Below, piece after piece: positions 53,625-62,792 of a stretch of 64,000 nt of DNA (position 1 is the first letter of the stretch; each line of letters begins with the position of its first letter). The DNA is from Halococcus agarilyticus (GTDB taxonomy: Archaea; Halobacteriota; Halobacteria; Halobacteriales; Halococcaceae). The notes under the pieces are model-generated. The model saw only the letters and a program-made list of their open reading frames with translations, was not told the DNA's origin and did no database searches. The stretch is from positions 143,874 to 207,873 of the forward strand of contig NZ_BAFM01000004.1 of NCBI RefSeq assembly GCF_000334895.1. The letters are read 5' to 3'. Both the position numbers and the translations under genes were made by a program.

Positions 53625-53745
53625 TGCGGCCGATTCGACGGCCGCCAGACCCCTAAACATTGCCCACTCGTGTGCCGGGGCCGCCATCGCGGTTGGAGTG
53701 GTCCGCCGGCACGACCGATACCGACGGCTCGGTTCGGTCCCGATA

Positions 53746-54453
53746 TCAGAGTTCGAACGTCCCGTCGTCGTCGAGCACGTGAACCTCACTACCGATCCCA
53801 CGGTCGTCGACCGCATCGACGAATGCCTGGGGATCGGCTTCGAGCGGCGGCATGGTGTCGTAGTGCATCGGGAAGACGTGATCGGCGTCGAGCCACTCCG
53901 CCGCGATCGAGGCCTGCCACGTGCCCATCGTGAAGTGATCGCCGATCGGGAGCGCGACCGCGTCGGGCTGGAGGTACGGCGCGATGACGTCTTTCATCTC
54001 CGACATCAGCCCGGTGTCGCCGGCGTGGTAGAAGGCGGTGCCGGTGCCGTCGGGGCCTGGCTGCTCGTCGCTCACGACGAACCCCGAGGGGTTGCCGAGC
54101 TCGTACTCGTAGCCGAGATCGACGCCGCTGGTGTGATCCGCGCGGTGCATCGTGACGTGGGCGTCGTCACATTCGAGCGTGCCGCCGATGTTCATGCCGA
54201 TGGTGTCATCCGCGCCCATCTCGCTCTCGACGTACGCCGCGACCTCGACCGGCGCGACGATCGTCGCGTCGGTGAACTCGCCCGCGTGGGCGACGTGATC
54301 CGAGTGGGCGTGGGTCAGGAGCACGTAGTCCGGCGTCTCGATGTCAGCCGGCTCCATCGAGGTGTGTGGGTTGTCGAAAAAGGGGTCGATCAGCAGGCTG
54401 GTGTCGCCGACGGTGACGTACCACGTCGAGTGACCGTGCCAGGTGAGTTCCAT
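53746..54453 (-). CDS. Metallo-beta-lactamase-fold metal-dependent hydrolase (UPF0173-like)
   Basis: 235 residues beginning [20 protein letters not shown]. The metal motif HxHxDH is [17 protein letters not shown] (about 45-61). Further ligands are His in [13 protein letters not shown] [11 protein letters not shown], Asp in [13 protein letters not shown] and His in [11 protein letters not shown]. The fold and motifs match the UPF0173 branch of L-ascorbate-6-phosphate-lactonase-like hydrolases. The substrate is unknown. aactaagtac on the minus strand is about 29 nt before the start. Confidence 0.87.
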   Translation of the reverse strand: MELTWHGHSTWYVTVGDTSLLIDPFFDNPHTSMEPADIETPDYVLLTHAHSDHVAHAGEFTDATIVAPVEVAAYVESEMGADDTIGMNIGGTLECDDAHVTMHRADHTSGVDLGYEYELGNPSGFVVSDEQPGPDGTGTAFYHAGDTGLMSEMKDVIAPYLQPDAVALPIGDHFTMGTWQASIAAEWLDADHVFPMHYDTMPPLEADPQAFVDAVDDRGIGSEVHVLDDDGTFEL

Positions 54454-54532
54454 TGCGTCCCGTCGTACTCGCGTCGCGTACTTAGTTCTGTAGGCGGCCG
54501 TGCGAAAGACGGGCAATCGCGCGTTCGTGTAC

Positions 54533-54539
54533 GTTTATC
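54533..54539 (+). promoter_or_regulatory. TATA-like box for the FAH-family gene
   Basis: gtttatc about 27 nt before the ATG at 54563, in the short gap between divergent genes. Confidence 0.5.
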
Positions 54540-54562
54540 CGACGTGGTGACGACACTTGAGC

Positions 54563-55330
54563 ATGCACCGCGTACGATTCCGCGATCCGGATGGCGAACT
54601 CCGCACCGGCGAATGGCTTGCAGACGAAGCGACGATCAGCGCGAACGCCGGGTCGACCGGTCGCGTCGCGTTCTCCGAGGACACGTTCGCGCCCGAGGAG
54701 GTCGACGTGCTCGCGCCAGCGGAGCCCACGAAGATCGTCTGCGTCGGACTCAACTACGAGGATCACGCTGCGGAGCAAGGGAAAGAGCTCCCCGATCGCC
54801 CGCTGCTCTTCCTGAAGGGGCCGAACACCGTGGCGAGCCACGAGCAGACCGTGGAGTTGCTCGCCGGGAAGGAGCGCATCGAGTACGAGGCCGAACTCGG
54901 CGTCGTGATCGGCCGGAAGTGTCGGCACGTCGACCAGGGAGACGCGATGGACGTCGTCGCCGGATTCACCTGCGTGAACGACCTCTCGAATCGCGACGAC
55001 CAGCGGATCGAGCAGAACTGGGTGCGCGGGAAAGCGTTCGACGGGGCTGCACCGATGGGGCCCGTCCTCGCGACGCCCGACGAGGTTCCCGACGACGCCA
55101 CGATCGAACTCCGGTGCAACGGCGAGACGAAACAGCGCTCCTCGCGAGAGAAATTCATCTTCTCGGTGCCCGAACTGATCGCGGAGATCACGACGTACAT
55201 GACCCTCGAACCCGGCGACGTGATCTCGACCGGCACGCCCGCTGGCGTCGGCCCGCTCGCCGACGGCGACGAGATCGTAGTCGAGATCGAGGGGATCGGT
55301 ACGCTCTCGCACTCGGTTACGATTCCGTGA
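54563..55330 (+). CDS. Fumarylacetoacetate hydrolase family protein
   Basis: 255 residues. The metal ligands of the FAH fold are visible: Glu residues in RIEYEAELGVVIGRKCRH (about 107-124) and Asp in GFTCVNDLSNRDDQ. The catalytic loop IVCVGLNYEDHAAEQGKELP and the closing TGTPAGVGPLADGDEIVVEI are diagnostic. The family includes 2-keto-acid hydratases, acylpyruvases and oxaloacetate decarboxylases; which applies here is undetermined. The ATG at 54563 is preferred to the TTG two codons upstream. Confidence 0.88.
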   Translation: MHRVRFRDPDGELRTGEWLADEATISANAGSTGRVAFSEDTFAPEEVDVLAPAEPTKIVCVGLNYEDHAAEQGKELPDRPLLFLKGPNTVASHEQTVELLAGKERIEYEAELGVVIGRKCRHVDQGDAMDVVAGFTCVNDLSNRDDQRIEQNWVRGKAFDGAAPMGPVLATPDEVPDDATIELRCNGETKQRSSREKFIFSVPELIAEITTYMTLEPGDVISTGTPAGVGPLADGDEIVVEIEGIGTLSHSVTIP

Positions 55331-55391
55331 GCCACGCCGACGCTCCCGGGCCAGCCACGAACTCGATCGATCCGGATGCCAACCCCTAAGT

Positions 55392-55405
55392 TTAGGCTTG
55401 CCTAA
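55392..55405 (+). promoter_or_regulatory. Perfect palindrome of DtxR/IdeR iron-box type over the promoter
   Basis: ttaggc-tt-gcctaa, 6-bp arms. It overlaps the TATA-like aagttta (55388-55394), which is about 28 nt before the ATG at 55419. TTAGG(N4)CCTAA-type sites are bound by DtxR-family metal regulators (Idr1, Idr2, SirR) upstream of iron-responsive haloarchaeal genes. Its position over the TATA box implies repression when iron is replete; this is inference. Confidence 0.7.
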
Positions 55406-55418
55406 CGCGCGTTCCGTC

Positions 55419-55988
55419 ATGGAACTCACGCGCCGGGACGCGCTCGCGGCGCTCGCCGGCGGTAGCGTCGTCGGCGGCGGTGGAGCGGTGGCGGTCGGAC
55501 GGAACGAAGGCGAGCCGAGCGGAGCGCGAACGGCGACGGACGACGGATCGCCGACTGCGGCGGACGGGGCGTTCACGGCGGTGCGCGATCCCCTCGTTGC
55601 GGCTGCCCGAGTTGTCTATCCGGACGAGATAACCGGGATCGCGACGTTCGTCGAGACCTACGCACTCGGGCGTATCGAGGAGCGATCGGCGTATCGAAAC
55701 GGCGTCGAGCGGGCGGTCGCCGCCATCGACGATCGTTCGGAATCGTGGTACGGCGGGCGATACGCGAGCCTCGACGCCGAAAGTCGGGATGCGGTGTTGC
55801 GCGAGATGGGGGTGGATACTGCCGATCCCGATCCCGAGGGCTCGACCGCCGAGCAGGTGCGGTACTACGTGGTGAACGAGCTGCTGTACGCGCTCTACAC
55901 CTCGCCCGCCGGTGGGAAACTCGTTGGAATCGAGAACCCACAGGGCCATCCCGGCGGACACGAGAGCTATCAGCACGGACCACGATGA
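55419..55988 (+). CDS. Gluconate 2-dehydrogenase subunit 3-like Tat protein
   Basis: 189 residues. A short Tat signal is present, ELTRRDALAALAGGSVVGGG (twin Arg at 5-6), although the hydrophobic part is weak. The body matches the gluconate-dehydrogenase small (gamma) subunit family: FTAVRDPLVAAARVVYPDEI near the start and NPQGHPGGHESYQHGPR at the C-terminus, the latter typical of these subunits. It escorts the partner flavoprotein through the Tat pathway in bacteria. The stop overlaps the GMC gene start by 4 nt. Expression is probably iron-regulated through the palindrome upstream. Confidence 0.82.
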   Translation: MELTRRDALAALAGGSVVGGGGAVAVGRNEGEPSGARTATDDGSPTAADGAFTAVRDPLVAAARVVYPDEITGIATFVETYALGRIEERSAYRNGVERAVAAIDDRSESWYGGRYASLDAESRDAVLREMGVDTADPDPEGSTAEQVRYYVVNELLYALYTSPAGGKLVGIENPQGHPGGHESYQHGPR

Positions 55989-57571
55989 GCGGCGCGGACC
56001 GGACGCCCGCCGATTCGGCCGACGTCTGCGTGATCGGAGCGGGTCCGGCGGGTTCGCTCTGCGCGCATCGGCTCGCCGAGCGCGGCCACGACGTCGTGAT
56101 CTTGGAGGCGGGGCCGCGGTTCTCGTTCGAGGACCGCCCCGAGCGGATGGAGCGTGCGATCCGGCCCGGTGACGACGATCGAAGCGTCTGGGACATGGGC
56201 GGCGAGCGCGACGCCTACGTCTCGACCGGCCCGCAGCCATACCCGTTGAACCGTTCACGAGTGAAAGGCGTCGGCGGGACGAGCCTCCACTGGCAGGGGA
56301 TGGTGATGCGGCTCCACGAGGCCGACTTCGAGCGCCGGAGCCGCGACGGCGTCGCCGCGGACTGGCCGCTTTCGTACGACGATCTCCGACCGTACTACGC
56401 GGCCGCCGAGCGCGCGTTCGGCGTGGCAGGGGCCGCCGACAACCCGTTCGCGCCGCCGCGCGAGGAGCCGTATCCCCTCCCGGCCTTTCCACCCTCCTAC
56501 AGCGACTCGATTTTCGCCGAGGCGTGCGAGGAGCTCGAAATCACCACCCACTCGGTGGGGAACGCGCGCAACTCCGAGCCCTACGACGGCCGGTCGGCCT
56601 GCGTCGGCTACGGCACCTGCAAACCCGTCTGCGCCTCGGGCGCGAAGTACGATGCGACGGTCCACATCCGGAAGGCCGAGGCTGCGGGTGCGCGCGTCAT
56701 CGACCGCGCGCCGGTCCAGCGCCTCGAAACGGGTGGAAAGGGGCGAGTGACGCGCGCGGTGTACGCGACGCCCGATGGTGAGTACAGCCAGGACGCTCGC
56801 CGGTTCGTGATCGCCTGCGGCGGCATCGAAACCCCGCGACTCCTCTTGCTTTCGGACTCCCCGGACCATCCCGACGGGCTCGCCAATTCGAGCGGACTCG
56901 TGGGCCGATACTTCACCGAACACTGCTTCGCGGGCGTCGGCGGCCGGCTCGACCGCCGGACCCGCCAGAAGCACGTCGGGTTCAACACCACCGAGAGCCA
57001 CCAGTTCTACGACGAGGAGGGCGTGAACCCCATCAAGCTCGAACTCCTCAACTACGCCGGCCCGTCGCCGGTCGAGCAGGCGCTTTCGGGGGAGGAGTGG
57101 GGCGACGCGCTCCTCGACTCGCTTCGGGATTCTTACGGGACGCACGTCGCGGTCGGCGGCCTGGTCGAGCAGCTCCCCCGGAAGGAAAACCGCGTGACGC
57201 TCGATCGCACGAGCACCGACGACCACGGCAACCCAGTGCCCGACGTCCGGTGGTCGATCGGCGAGCGAACCAGGGAGAGCATCCGGCGGGCGAACGAGAT
57301 CCAGCGGGCGATCCTCGACGAGCTCGGAGCCGCGATCGAGTGGACCGTCGGCCCCGACAACACCGGTCCGGCCTTTCATCACATGGGCACCACGCGGATG
57401 GGGACGGATCCGGAATCGAGCGTTGTCGACCCCGAACTCCGGACCCACGACGTCGAGAACCTCCATATCGCCTCCAGCAGCGTGTTCGTCACCGGCGGCG
57501 CGATGAACCCCACGCTCACCATCGCCGCGCTCGCGCTGAAGGCGGCCGATCACGTCGACCGGGCGCTGTGA
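55985..57571 (+). CDS. GMC-family FAD-dependent dehydrogenase (large subunit)
   Basis: 528 residues. The Rossmann motif is DVCVIGAGPAGSLCAHRLAE (about 13-32) and the second FAD motif is RVKGVGGTSLHWQGMVMRL. The catalytic His region is FHHMGTTRMGTDPESS (about 463-478), and the second active-site segment is GGAMNPTLTIAALALKAAD near the C-terminus. A Cys-rich loop, SACVGYGTCKPVCASGAKYD, is conserved in gluconate/sorbitol-type dehydrogenases. With the small subunit it forms an exported sugar or polyol dehydrogenase lacking the cytochrome c subunit of bacterial enzymes, so the electron acceptor is unknown. Confidence 0.9.
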   Translation: MSGADRTPADSADVCVIGAGPAGSLCAHRLAERGHDVVILEAGPRFSFEDRPERMERAIRPGDDDRSVWDMGGERDAYVSTGPQPYPLNRSRVKGVGGTSLHWQGMVMRLHEADFERRSRDGVAADWPLSYDDLRPYYAAAERAFGVAGAADNPFAPPREEPYPLPAFPPSYSDSIFAEACEELEITTHSVGNARNSEPYDGRSACVGYGTCKPVCASGAKYDATVHIRKAEAAGARVIDRAPVQRLETGGKGRVTRAVYATPDGEYSQDARRFVIACGGIETPRLLLLSDSPDHPDGLANSSGLVGRYFTEHCFAGVGGRLDRRTRQKHVGFNTTESHQFYDEEGVNPIKLELLNYAGPSPVEQALSGEEWGDALLDSLRDSYGTHVAVGGLVEQLPRKENRVTLDRTSTDDHGNPVPDVRWSIGERTRESIRRANEIQRAILDELGAAIEWTVGPDNTGPAFHHMGTTRMGTDPESSVVDPELRTHDVENLHIASSSVFVTGGAMNPTLTIAALALKAADHVDRAL

Positions 57572-57686
57572 TCGGCCCGGACGATCGTCGGTCGGGGGGA
57601 GAGCGGTGTCGGGCTTCGTGACAGCGAATCCGGGGTTGCGATGGCAGGCCGGAAGGTAAAAGCGGCGCGAGTATAGCTATCCTTCA

Positions 57687-60164
57687 ATGAGTGACGCGGC
57701 CGCCGACGAGGGCGACGTCTCGACCGAACTCGATCGCAACATCGGCCTCGTAGGGGCGCTCGCGATCGGGATCGGGACGATGATCGCGGCGGGCATCTTC
57801 GTGCTCTCGGGGCTCGCCGTCTCGAACGTCGGCACGGTCGCCATCGTCTCGTTCGTGATCGCCGCGCTGATCGCCGCGCTCACCGCGGCGGCCTACGCCG
57901 AGTTCTCCTCGATCTACTTCGAGAGCGGCGGCGGGTACATGTACGTTTCCGAGACGTTCGACGCCGACTGGACGTACATCATGGGCTGGACGATGATCGT
58001 CGGCTACCCGGCGAGCGCCGCCTTCTATCTCGCTTCCTTCTCGGACTGGTTCTACCGGTTCATCTACCCCCTCATCGGCATCCCGCAGTCGGTGCCGTTC
58101 TGGATACCGGGGATCGCGGTGCTCGGCCTGCTGGTCTACATCAACAGCCAGGGCAGCGAGGAGTCGAGCCAGTTCCAGATCGCCGTCACGGCGGCGAAAA
58201 TCCTACTGCTGGCGCTGTTCCTCTACGGCGGGCTGCAGGCGTTCAGCGCGGACGTGGTGGTGGACTCCTTTTACGAGAACATCGGAAGCTTCGTCGAGAT
58301 CGCCTCGACGGGCGCGCTGGTGTTCATCACGTTCATCGGGTTCTCCGCGATCGCCACCAACGCCGACGAGATCAAGGATCCCGGCGACACCATCCCCAAG
58401 GCCATCTACATCTCGATGGGCTTCGTGACCTTCCTCTACGCGCTCGTGGTCCTGGTGATCGTGATCGGCATCAACGACCAGCAGTTCCTCTCCTTCCTCT
58501 CGGGGAACGTGAACCTCGGGGGGGTCTCCCCGACGCAGTACGTCGCCGACAACGGCGAGGTCTCGATGGCATATGCTGCCCAGTACTACCTCGGGGAGAT
58601 CGGCTTTTACGTGATCATCGTGGGCGCGCTGTTCTCGATGCTGAGTGCGGCGAACGCAACGGTGTTGGCGGGATCGCGGGTCAAGCTCGCGCTCGCGCGT
58701 CGCAACCACCTCCCCGAGCGCTTCGAGGAGCTCCACCCCGAACACGGGACGCCGTACAACTCGGTGTTGCTCACCGGGGGGTTCATCCTCGCGTTCATCG
58801 TGATCTTCACCGTTCTCTTCGGCGAGATCCCCGGCGGTGCGGGAGAGAGCTTCGTCCACAGCCTGCTCGGGCTCCCCCTCTTCGGGCTCCATCTCGGGCT
58901 CGAAAGCGTCACCGGCGTCGCGAACGTCCTGCTGCTGGCCGGGTTCGCTCTCGTCAACGTCGCCCTCATCGCGTCCCGCCGGCAGTCCCCCGACATCGAT
59001 CGGGGGTTCACGGTCCCGCTCGTGCCCTACGTACCGGCGCTCGCGGCGATCCTGAACGTCCTCCTGATCGCGAGTCTCGGCCTCCAGACCGTGATCTTCG
59101 GGATCATCGCGGAGGCGATCGGGATCGCCTTCTGGTTCGCGTGGAAGGGGCGCGCCCCCTCGACCGAGGAGATCGAACGCGAGACGCCGACGGTGGTCTC
59201 CCAGCGGAGCCCGTCGGACCGCGACGAGCGAATTCTCGTCCCGATCGCGAACCCCGAGAACGTCGACCAGCTCCTCCGGACGGCCGCCGACATCGCCGCC
59301 GATCGGGGTGCGGAGGTGCTCGCGATGAGCGTGGTCACGATCCCCCAACAGACGCCGCTCTCGCGCGGGACCGAGTACGTCGACGAGGAACGCGAGGTGC
59401 TCAGGCGCGCCATGGGCGCGAGAACCGACGGCGGCACGGCTGATGCGGACCTGGAGGTGGACGTCGACGCCGCCACCACCGAGAACGTCCACGGGACGCT
59501 CGAAGTCCACGACACCGAGGTGCCGATCAGCGCGACGATCCGCATCAGCCACCGTGTCGACACCGCGATCCTCAACACGATCGAGCAGTACGACACCGAC
59601 GCCGTGCTGATGGGCTGGGGTTCGCGGGGATCGCGCCGCCGCGAGATCGTCTTCGGCAGCGTGGTCGACACGATCGCGACCGAGGCCGACTGTGACGTCC
59701 TCGTCGAGCGGCTCGGCCACGACGCCACCGGTGACCTCGACTCGGTGCTCCTGCCGACCGCCGGCGGTCCCCACGCCGAACTCATCGAGGAGATCGCCCG
59801 TGCGGTCTGCGTGGCGACGGGCGCACGGGCCGAGGTGCTGAGCGTCGCCTCGCCGGACGACGACGAGGACGGAACCGATGCACGCGAACGGGTCGACGCG
59901 ACGGCGGAACGGCTGCGCGAGGCCGGTGTCGAGGTCGACACCACGGTCGCCGACGGCGACGTGGTCGACGCGATCGTCGAGCGCTCGGGCGGCCACGATC
60001 TCACCGTGATCGGCTCGACCCGCGAGGGACTGCTCCAGGAACTCGTGTTCGGCGCGATCCCCGAGAAAGTCGCCCGCGAGGCCGACGACACGGTGCTCGT
60101 GGCGAAACGGAACGAAGGGGTGTCCTCGCGGGCGCTGCACTCGCTCCGGCGATGGCTCCGGTAG
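57687..60164 (+). CDS. APC-family transporter fused to two UspA domains
   Basis: 825 residues. Residues 15-490 carry about twelve membrane segments of an amino-acid/polyamine/organocation transporter: GLVGALAIGIGTMIAAGIFV, SIYFESGGGYMYVSETFD and FIGFSAIATNADEIKDPGDT. The cytoplasmic tail contains two universal-stress-protein domains, about 508-655 (ERILVPIANPENVDQLL; DAVLMGWGSRGSRRREIVFG) and 670-810 (DSVLLPTAGGPHAELIEEI; LTVIGSTREGLLQELVFGAI with the ATP-type G-x2-G-x9-G pattern). UspA tails bind adenine nucleotides and can gate transport. The 3' end overlaps a diadenylate-cyclase-like reading by 13 nt. Confidence 0.9.
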   Translation: MSDAAADEGDVSTELDRNIGLVGALAIGIGTMIAAGIFVLSGLAVSNVGTVAIVSFVIAALIAALTAAAYAEFSSIYFESGGGYMYVSETFDADWTYIMGWTMIVGYPASAAFYLASFSDWFYRFIYPLIGIPQSVPFWIPGIAVLGLLVYINSQGSEESSQFQIAVTAAKILLLALFLYGGLQAFSADVVVDSFYENIGSFVEIASTGALVFITFIGFSAIATNADEIKDPGDTIPKAIYISMGFVTFLYALVVLVIVIGINDQQFLSFLSGNVNLGGVSPTQYVADNGEVSMAYAAQYYLGEIGFYVIIVGALFSMLSAANATVLAGSRVKLALARRNHLPERFEELHPEHGTPYNSVLLTGGFILAFIVIFTVLFGEIPGGAGESFVHSLLGLPLFGLHLGLESVTGVANVLLLAGFALVNVALIASRRQSPDIDRGFTVPLVPYVPALAAILNVLLIASLGLQTVIFGIIAEAIGIAFWFAWKGRAPSTEEIERETPTVVSQRSPSDRDERILVPIANPENVDQLLRTAADIAADRGAEVLAMSVVTIPQQTPLSRGTEYVDEEREVLRRAMGARTDGGTADADLEVDVDAATTENVHGTLEVHDTEVPISATIRISHRVDTAILNTIEQYDTDAVLMGWGSRGSRRREIVFGSVVDTIATEADCDVLVERLGHDATGDLDSVLLPTAGGPHAELIEEIARAVCVATGARAEVLSVASPDDDEDGTDARERVDATAERLREAGVEVDTTVADGDVVDAIVERSGGHDLTVIGSTREGLLQELVFGAIPEKVAREADDTVLVAKRNEGVSSRALHSLRRWLR

Positions 60165-60752
60165 ACGACCCCGGGGTGGCCGAGAGCGAGGCAGGCGAGC
60201 GCAGCGACGACCTCGACATCGCGTACGCGCGTCACGAGCCGATCGACGTCGTCCGGTTCTGTCTCGAAGCGTCAGTCTGGGGTTCGATCGGTGGGGTGAG
60301 CCCCACGTCAGCGGGCCGGGCTTCTACCTCGTGATCGTCTCCGGAACGTCGATCGAGCGGTACGCCGACCCGATGGGGACGAACCGGTGGCCGATCGAAA
60401 CCTGTCGGAACGTCTTCGGCGACATCGGGACGTTCCACCGGACGGCGGCTGCGACCGCCGCACGGATGGACGGCGCGGTGATCGCGAGTATCGACGGCGT
60501 GCTCCAGCCCCAGATGGTCCGGATCAAGGAGCCCGACCGGGAGAGGCGTCCGCGGCGCGGAGCGCGTCCGTCCCCTACGCGGCGTGGATGGGATCGCGAC
60601 ACATGAACGCGCTCGACACCTCCACACGGGACGACGTCGTCGCGGCCATCACGCTGAGCGAGGAGAACGGCCGCGTGACCGTCTTCGCCGACGGCGAGTT
60701 CGAGGATTACAGCCGCGAGGAGATCGGCGGCCGGTGGCGCTCGCCGTCCTGA
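60152..60752 (+). pseudogene. dacZ: Diadenylate cyclase (DacZ-like) gene split over three frames
   Basis: Three consecutive readings form one protein of about 200 residues. Frame A (from the ATG at 60152) gives DLDIAYARHEPIDVVRFCLE. Frame B (from about 60286) gives DRWGEPHVSGPGFYLVIVSG and ARMDGAVIASIDGVLQPQ, with the DGA motif. Frame C (from about 60540) gives WMGSRHMNALDTSTRDDVVA followed by AITLSEENGRVTVFADGEFE, resembling the RHR region of DAC domains though with Met for the second Arg. DAC enzymes make cyclic di-AMP, and DacZ is reported essential in Haloferax volcanii. Two single-step frameshifts (near 60271-60290 and 60530-60570) break it here, through mutation or sequence error. Confidence 0.65.
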
Positions 60753-60815
60753 ACCGGGTTCGTGATCGTCCCTCGGCGTGCTATCGTTCCGCCGATCGGT
60801 CCGGTCGGGGGAAAC

Positions 60816-60822
60816 TTTATAT
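60816..60822 (+). promoter_or_regulatory. TATA box for the hflX transcript
   Basis: tttatat, a strong archaeal TATA box, predicts a start near 60844 and hence a leader of about 150 nt before hflX, long for this genome. Confidence 0.6.
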
Positions 60823-60856
60823 TCGTGGTCCGAAAGTCCTCGGTAGAGGTCGACCG

Positions 60857-60880
60857 ATGACCACCCTACACGTCTTCTGA
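60857..60880 (+). CDS. Seven-codon leader ORF upstream of hflX
   Basis: Reads MTTLHVF then TGA. A Shine-Dalgarno-like gaggt (60846-60850) stands 6 nt before its ATG, and the predicted transcript start is just upstream, so it should be the first ORF on the hflX transcript. A role as a regulatory upstream ORF is inference. The remaining 117 bases to hflX (60881-60997) hold no gene. Confidence 0.4.
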   Translation: MTTLHVF

Positions 60881-60997
60881 TCGGGCCGCCATCCCGTCGC
60901 CGCTCCGACAGCATCGGCCGGCGGCTCCGTCCGTTGAGCGCTCGACACGTATCGAGCCACCAGTGTCGCGAACGAGAGACGTCAGACACCACTACAG

Positions 60998-62296
60998 ATG
61001 ACAGCTACGAACGCAATCGTCGCACAGCGCGTCGGTTCCGGCAGTCCGGACACCGACGAGATACGAGCGCTCGCGGCGGCCGCCGGCTACACGGTCGTCG
61101 ACGAGGTGACTCAAGTGCGGGCCGAAGACCCGGGCACGAACCTCGGCCGGGGGAAGGTCGAACAGCTCGCCGCCTGTGTCGTGGAGACCGAGTCGAGGAC
61201 TGTCGTCGTCGACGGCGAACTCACCCCGTCGCAGCACCACGAACTCCAGAAAGCGCTGCCGGATGGGACCCGGGTCCACGACCGGTATCGCCTGGTTCTC
61301 GACGTGTTCGGCGACCAGGCGGGCACGCGGCGCGCACAGCTCCAGGTCGAGCTCGCTCGATTGAAGTACGACCTCCCCCGGATGCGGGAGACGGCCGACG
61401 CGGGCTGGTTCGACAAGCGCGCCGAGAAGGGATCGCCGCTGTACGACGCCGCGGACAGGATCGATCGGCTCGAACGCAAACTCGACGAGCTCCCCGACCC
61501 TGCCGAGTCGTTCCGGAAGCGCCGCCGTGAGGAGGGGTTCGACCTCGTGACGCTCGCAGGGTACACCAACGCCGGGAAGTCGACGCTGCTCCACCGCCTC
61601 GCCGACGAGTCGACACTCGCGGCTGCGGAGTCGGACCACCCCGACCGCGACGCGACGGCGACGATCGAGGACCGGCTGTTCGAGACCCTCGAAACCACCA
61701 CGCGTCGGGCGACGCTCGACGGACGGCCCACCCTCGTGACCGACACGGTCGGGTTCGTCGCGGACCTGCCCCACTGGCTGGTCGAGTCGTTCAGCGCCAC
61801 GCTCTCGGAGGCCGCGGCGGCCGATCGCGTGGTGCTCGTCGCGGACGCGAGCGATCCGCCCGACGAACTCCGCGAGAAATTGGGCGTCTCGCTCGACGTG
61901 CTCGACGCCCAGGACGTCGCCCGCGAGGCGGTCGTGACCGCGCTCAACAAGGTCGATCGGCTCGACGCCGAGGGGCGAGCGGAGCGACTCGCGGTCGCGG
62001 CCGAGATCGCGCCGTCGCCGCTGGCGATCAGCGCCCGGGACGGGACGAACCTCGATCGCCTGGTGGCGCAGGTCGGGGAGGGGCTCCCCACGGAGCACGC
62101 CACGATCGAGATGCCGAACCGAAACGACGCGATGAGCGTCGTCTCGTGGCTCTACGACCACGCCGACGTGGCGGACGTGAGCTACGGGGCGGCGGGCGAT
62201 CGGGTCACGGTTTCGTTCGCGGCGCGGCCGTCGATCGCCGACCAGGCGCGGGCGAAGGGAGACGACGTCAGCAAGTCGGTGTCGGTGGATCGGTGA
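60998..62296 (+). CDS. hflX: GTPase HflX
   Basis: 432 residues. The N-terminal HflX domain includes DPGTNLGRGKVEQLAACVVE, TVVVDGELTPSQHHELQKAL and HDRYRLVLDVFGDQAGTRRA. A coiled linker (DAADRIDRLERKLDEL) leads to the G domain: G1 GYTNAGKST (188-196), G3 DTVGF (248-252), G4 NKVD (near 317) and SAR in LAISARDGT. HflX binds the large ribosomal subunit and splits or rescues stalled ribosomes under stress in bacteria. The haloarchaeal protein has an extra C-terminal domain (about 370-432). A long leader with a mini-ORF precedes it. Confidence 0.92.
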   Translation: MTATNAIVAQRVGSGSPDTDEIRALAAAAGYTVVDEVTQVRAEDPGTNLGRGKVEQLAACVVETESRTVVVDGELTPSQHHELQKALPDGTRVHDRYRLVLDVFGDQAGTRRAQLQVELARLKYDLPRMRETADAGWFDKRAEKGSPLYDAADRIDRLERKLDELPDPAESFRKRRREEGFDLVTLAGYTNAGKSTLLHRLADESTLAAAESDHPDRDATATIEDRLFETLETTTRRATLDGRPTLVTDTVGFVADLPHWLVESFSATLSEAAAADRVVLVADASDPPDELREKLGVSLDVLDAQDVAREAVVTALNKVDRLDAEGRAERLAVAAEIAPSPLAISARDGTNLDRLVAQVGEGLPTEHATIEMPNRNDAMSVVSWLYDHADVADVSYGAAGDRVTVSFAARPSIADQARAKGDDVSKSVSVDR

Positions 62297-62792
62297 CCAG
62301 GAGGATTGAGTGGCCGTGCCCGTGCGTTCTCGGTGACGCCCATCGTTCGGACGGACGAAAGCAGTGGACGACTAATCAGTCTCAGTAGCTCAACACCCCG
62401 ATCGCTCGATTATCACAGATTTCGGAATTTTGCACATCGGTTCCTGTAGAGTGCCCCGCTCGGATGGCTGGAGTGGAGTTTTCCGAAAAACCTCGCCACC
62501 TCACTCAGTAGAAGGCGTATTTCGATCCGAAATTTGGGGATCGCTCGCTCGATTCTGCACATCGAAATCGGGAAGTTCGGTTGTTTGGTGTGTGGAATCA
62601 GGATCGGCGAGATCACGACGCGCACCTCCGTGCAGTCGTGCAAAGGATGACCTTCCGTGGAGTCAAAGCGAGCCTCTATCGACGGTACCACGGCATCGCT
62701 ATTCAGACATATCCCGCGTGAGCTACAGTCGCGAAAACAGTTTAGCGGGCCATCCGAACACCAAAACATCAGATTGAGAGGAAAAGGGTTGT
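62297..62792. other. Lower-GC intergenic region
   Basis: About 500 bases with several AT-rich tracts (ggaattttg, gttttccgaaaaa, cgaaatttgg). Overlapping ORFs of 115-118 codons on both strands (62413-62769 minus, 62430-62777 plus) have Cys-rich, non-acidic translations unlike haloarchaeal proteins, and I recognise neither. Eroded mobile-element DNA is possible but unsupported. Confidence 0.4.

Noticed and set aside
62413..62769. 118-codon minus-strand ORF, possible transposase remnant
   Set aside because: I could not recognise any transposase motif; composition is Cys-rich and not halophilic.
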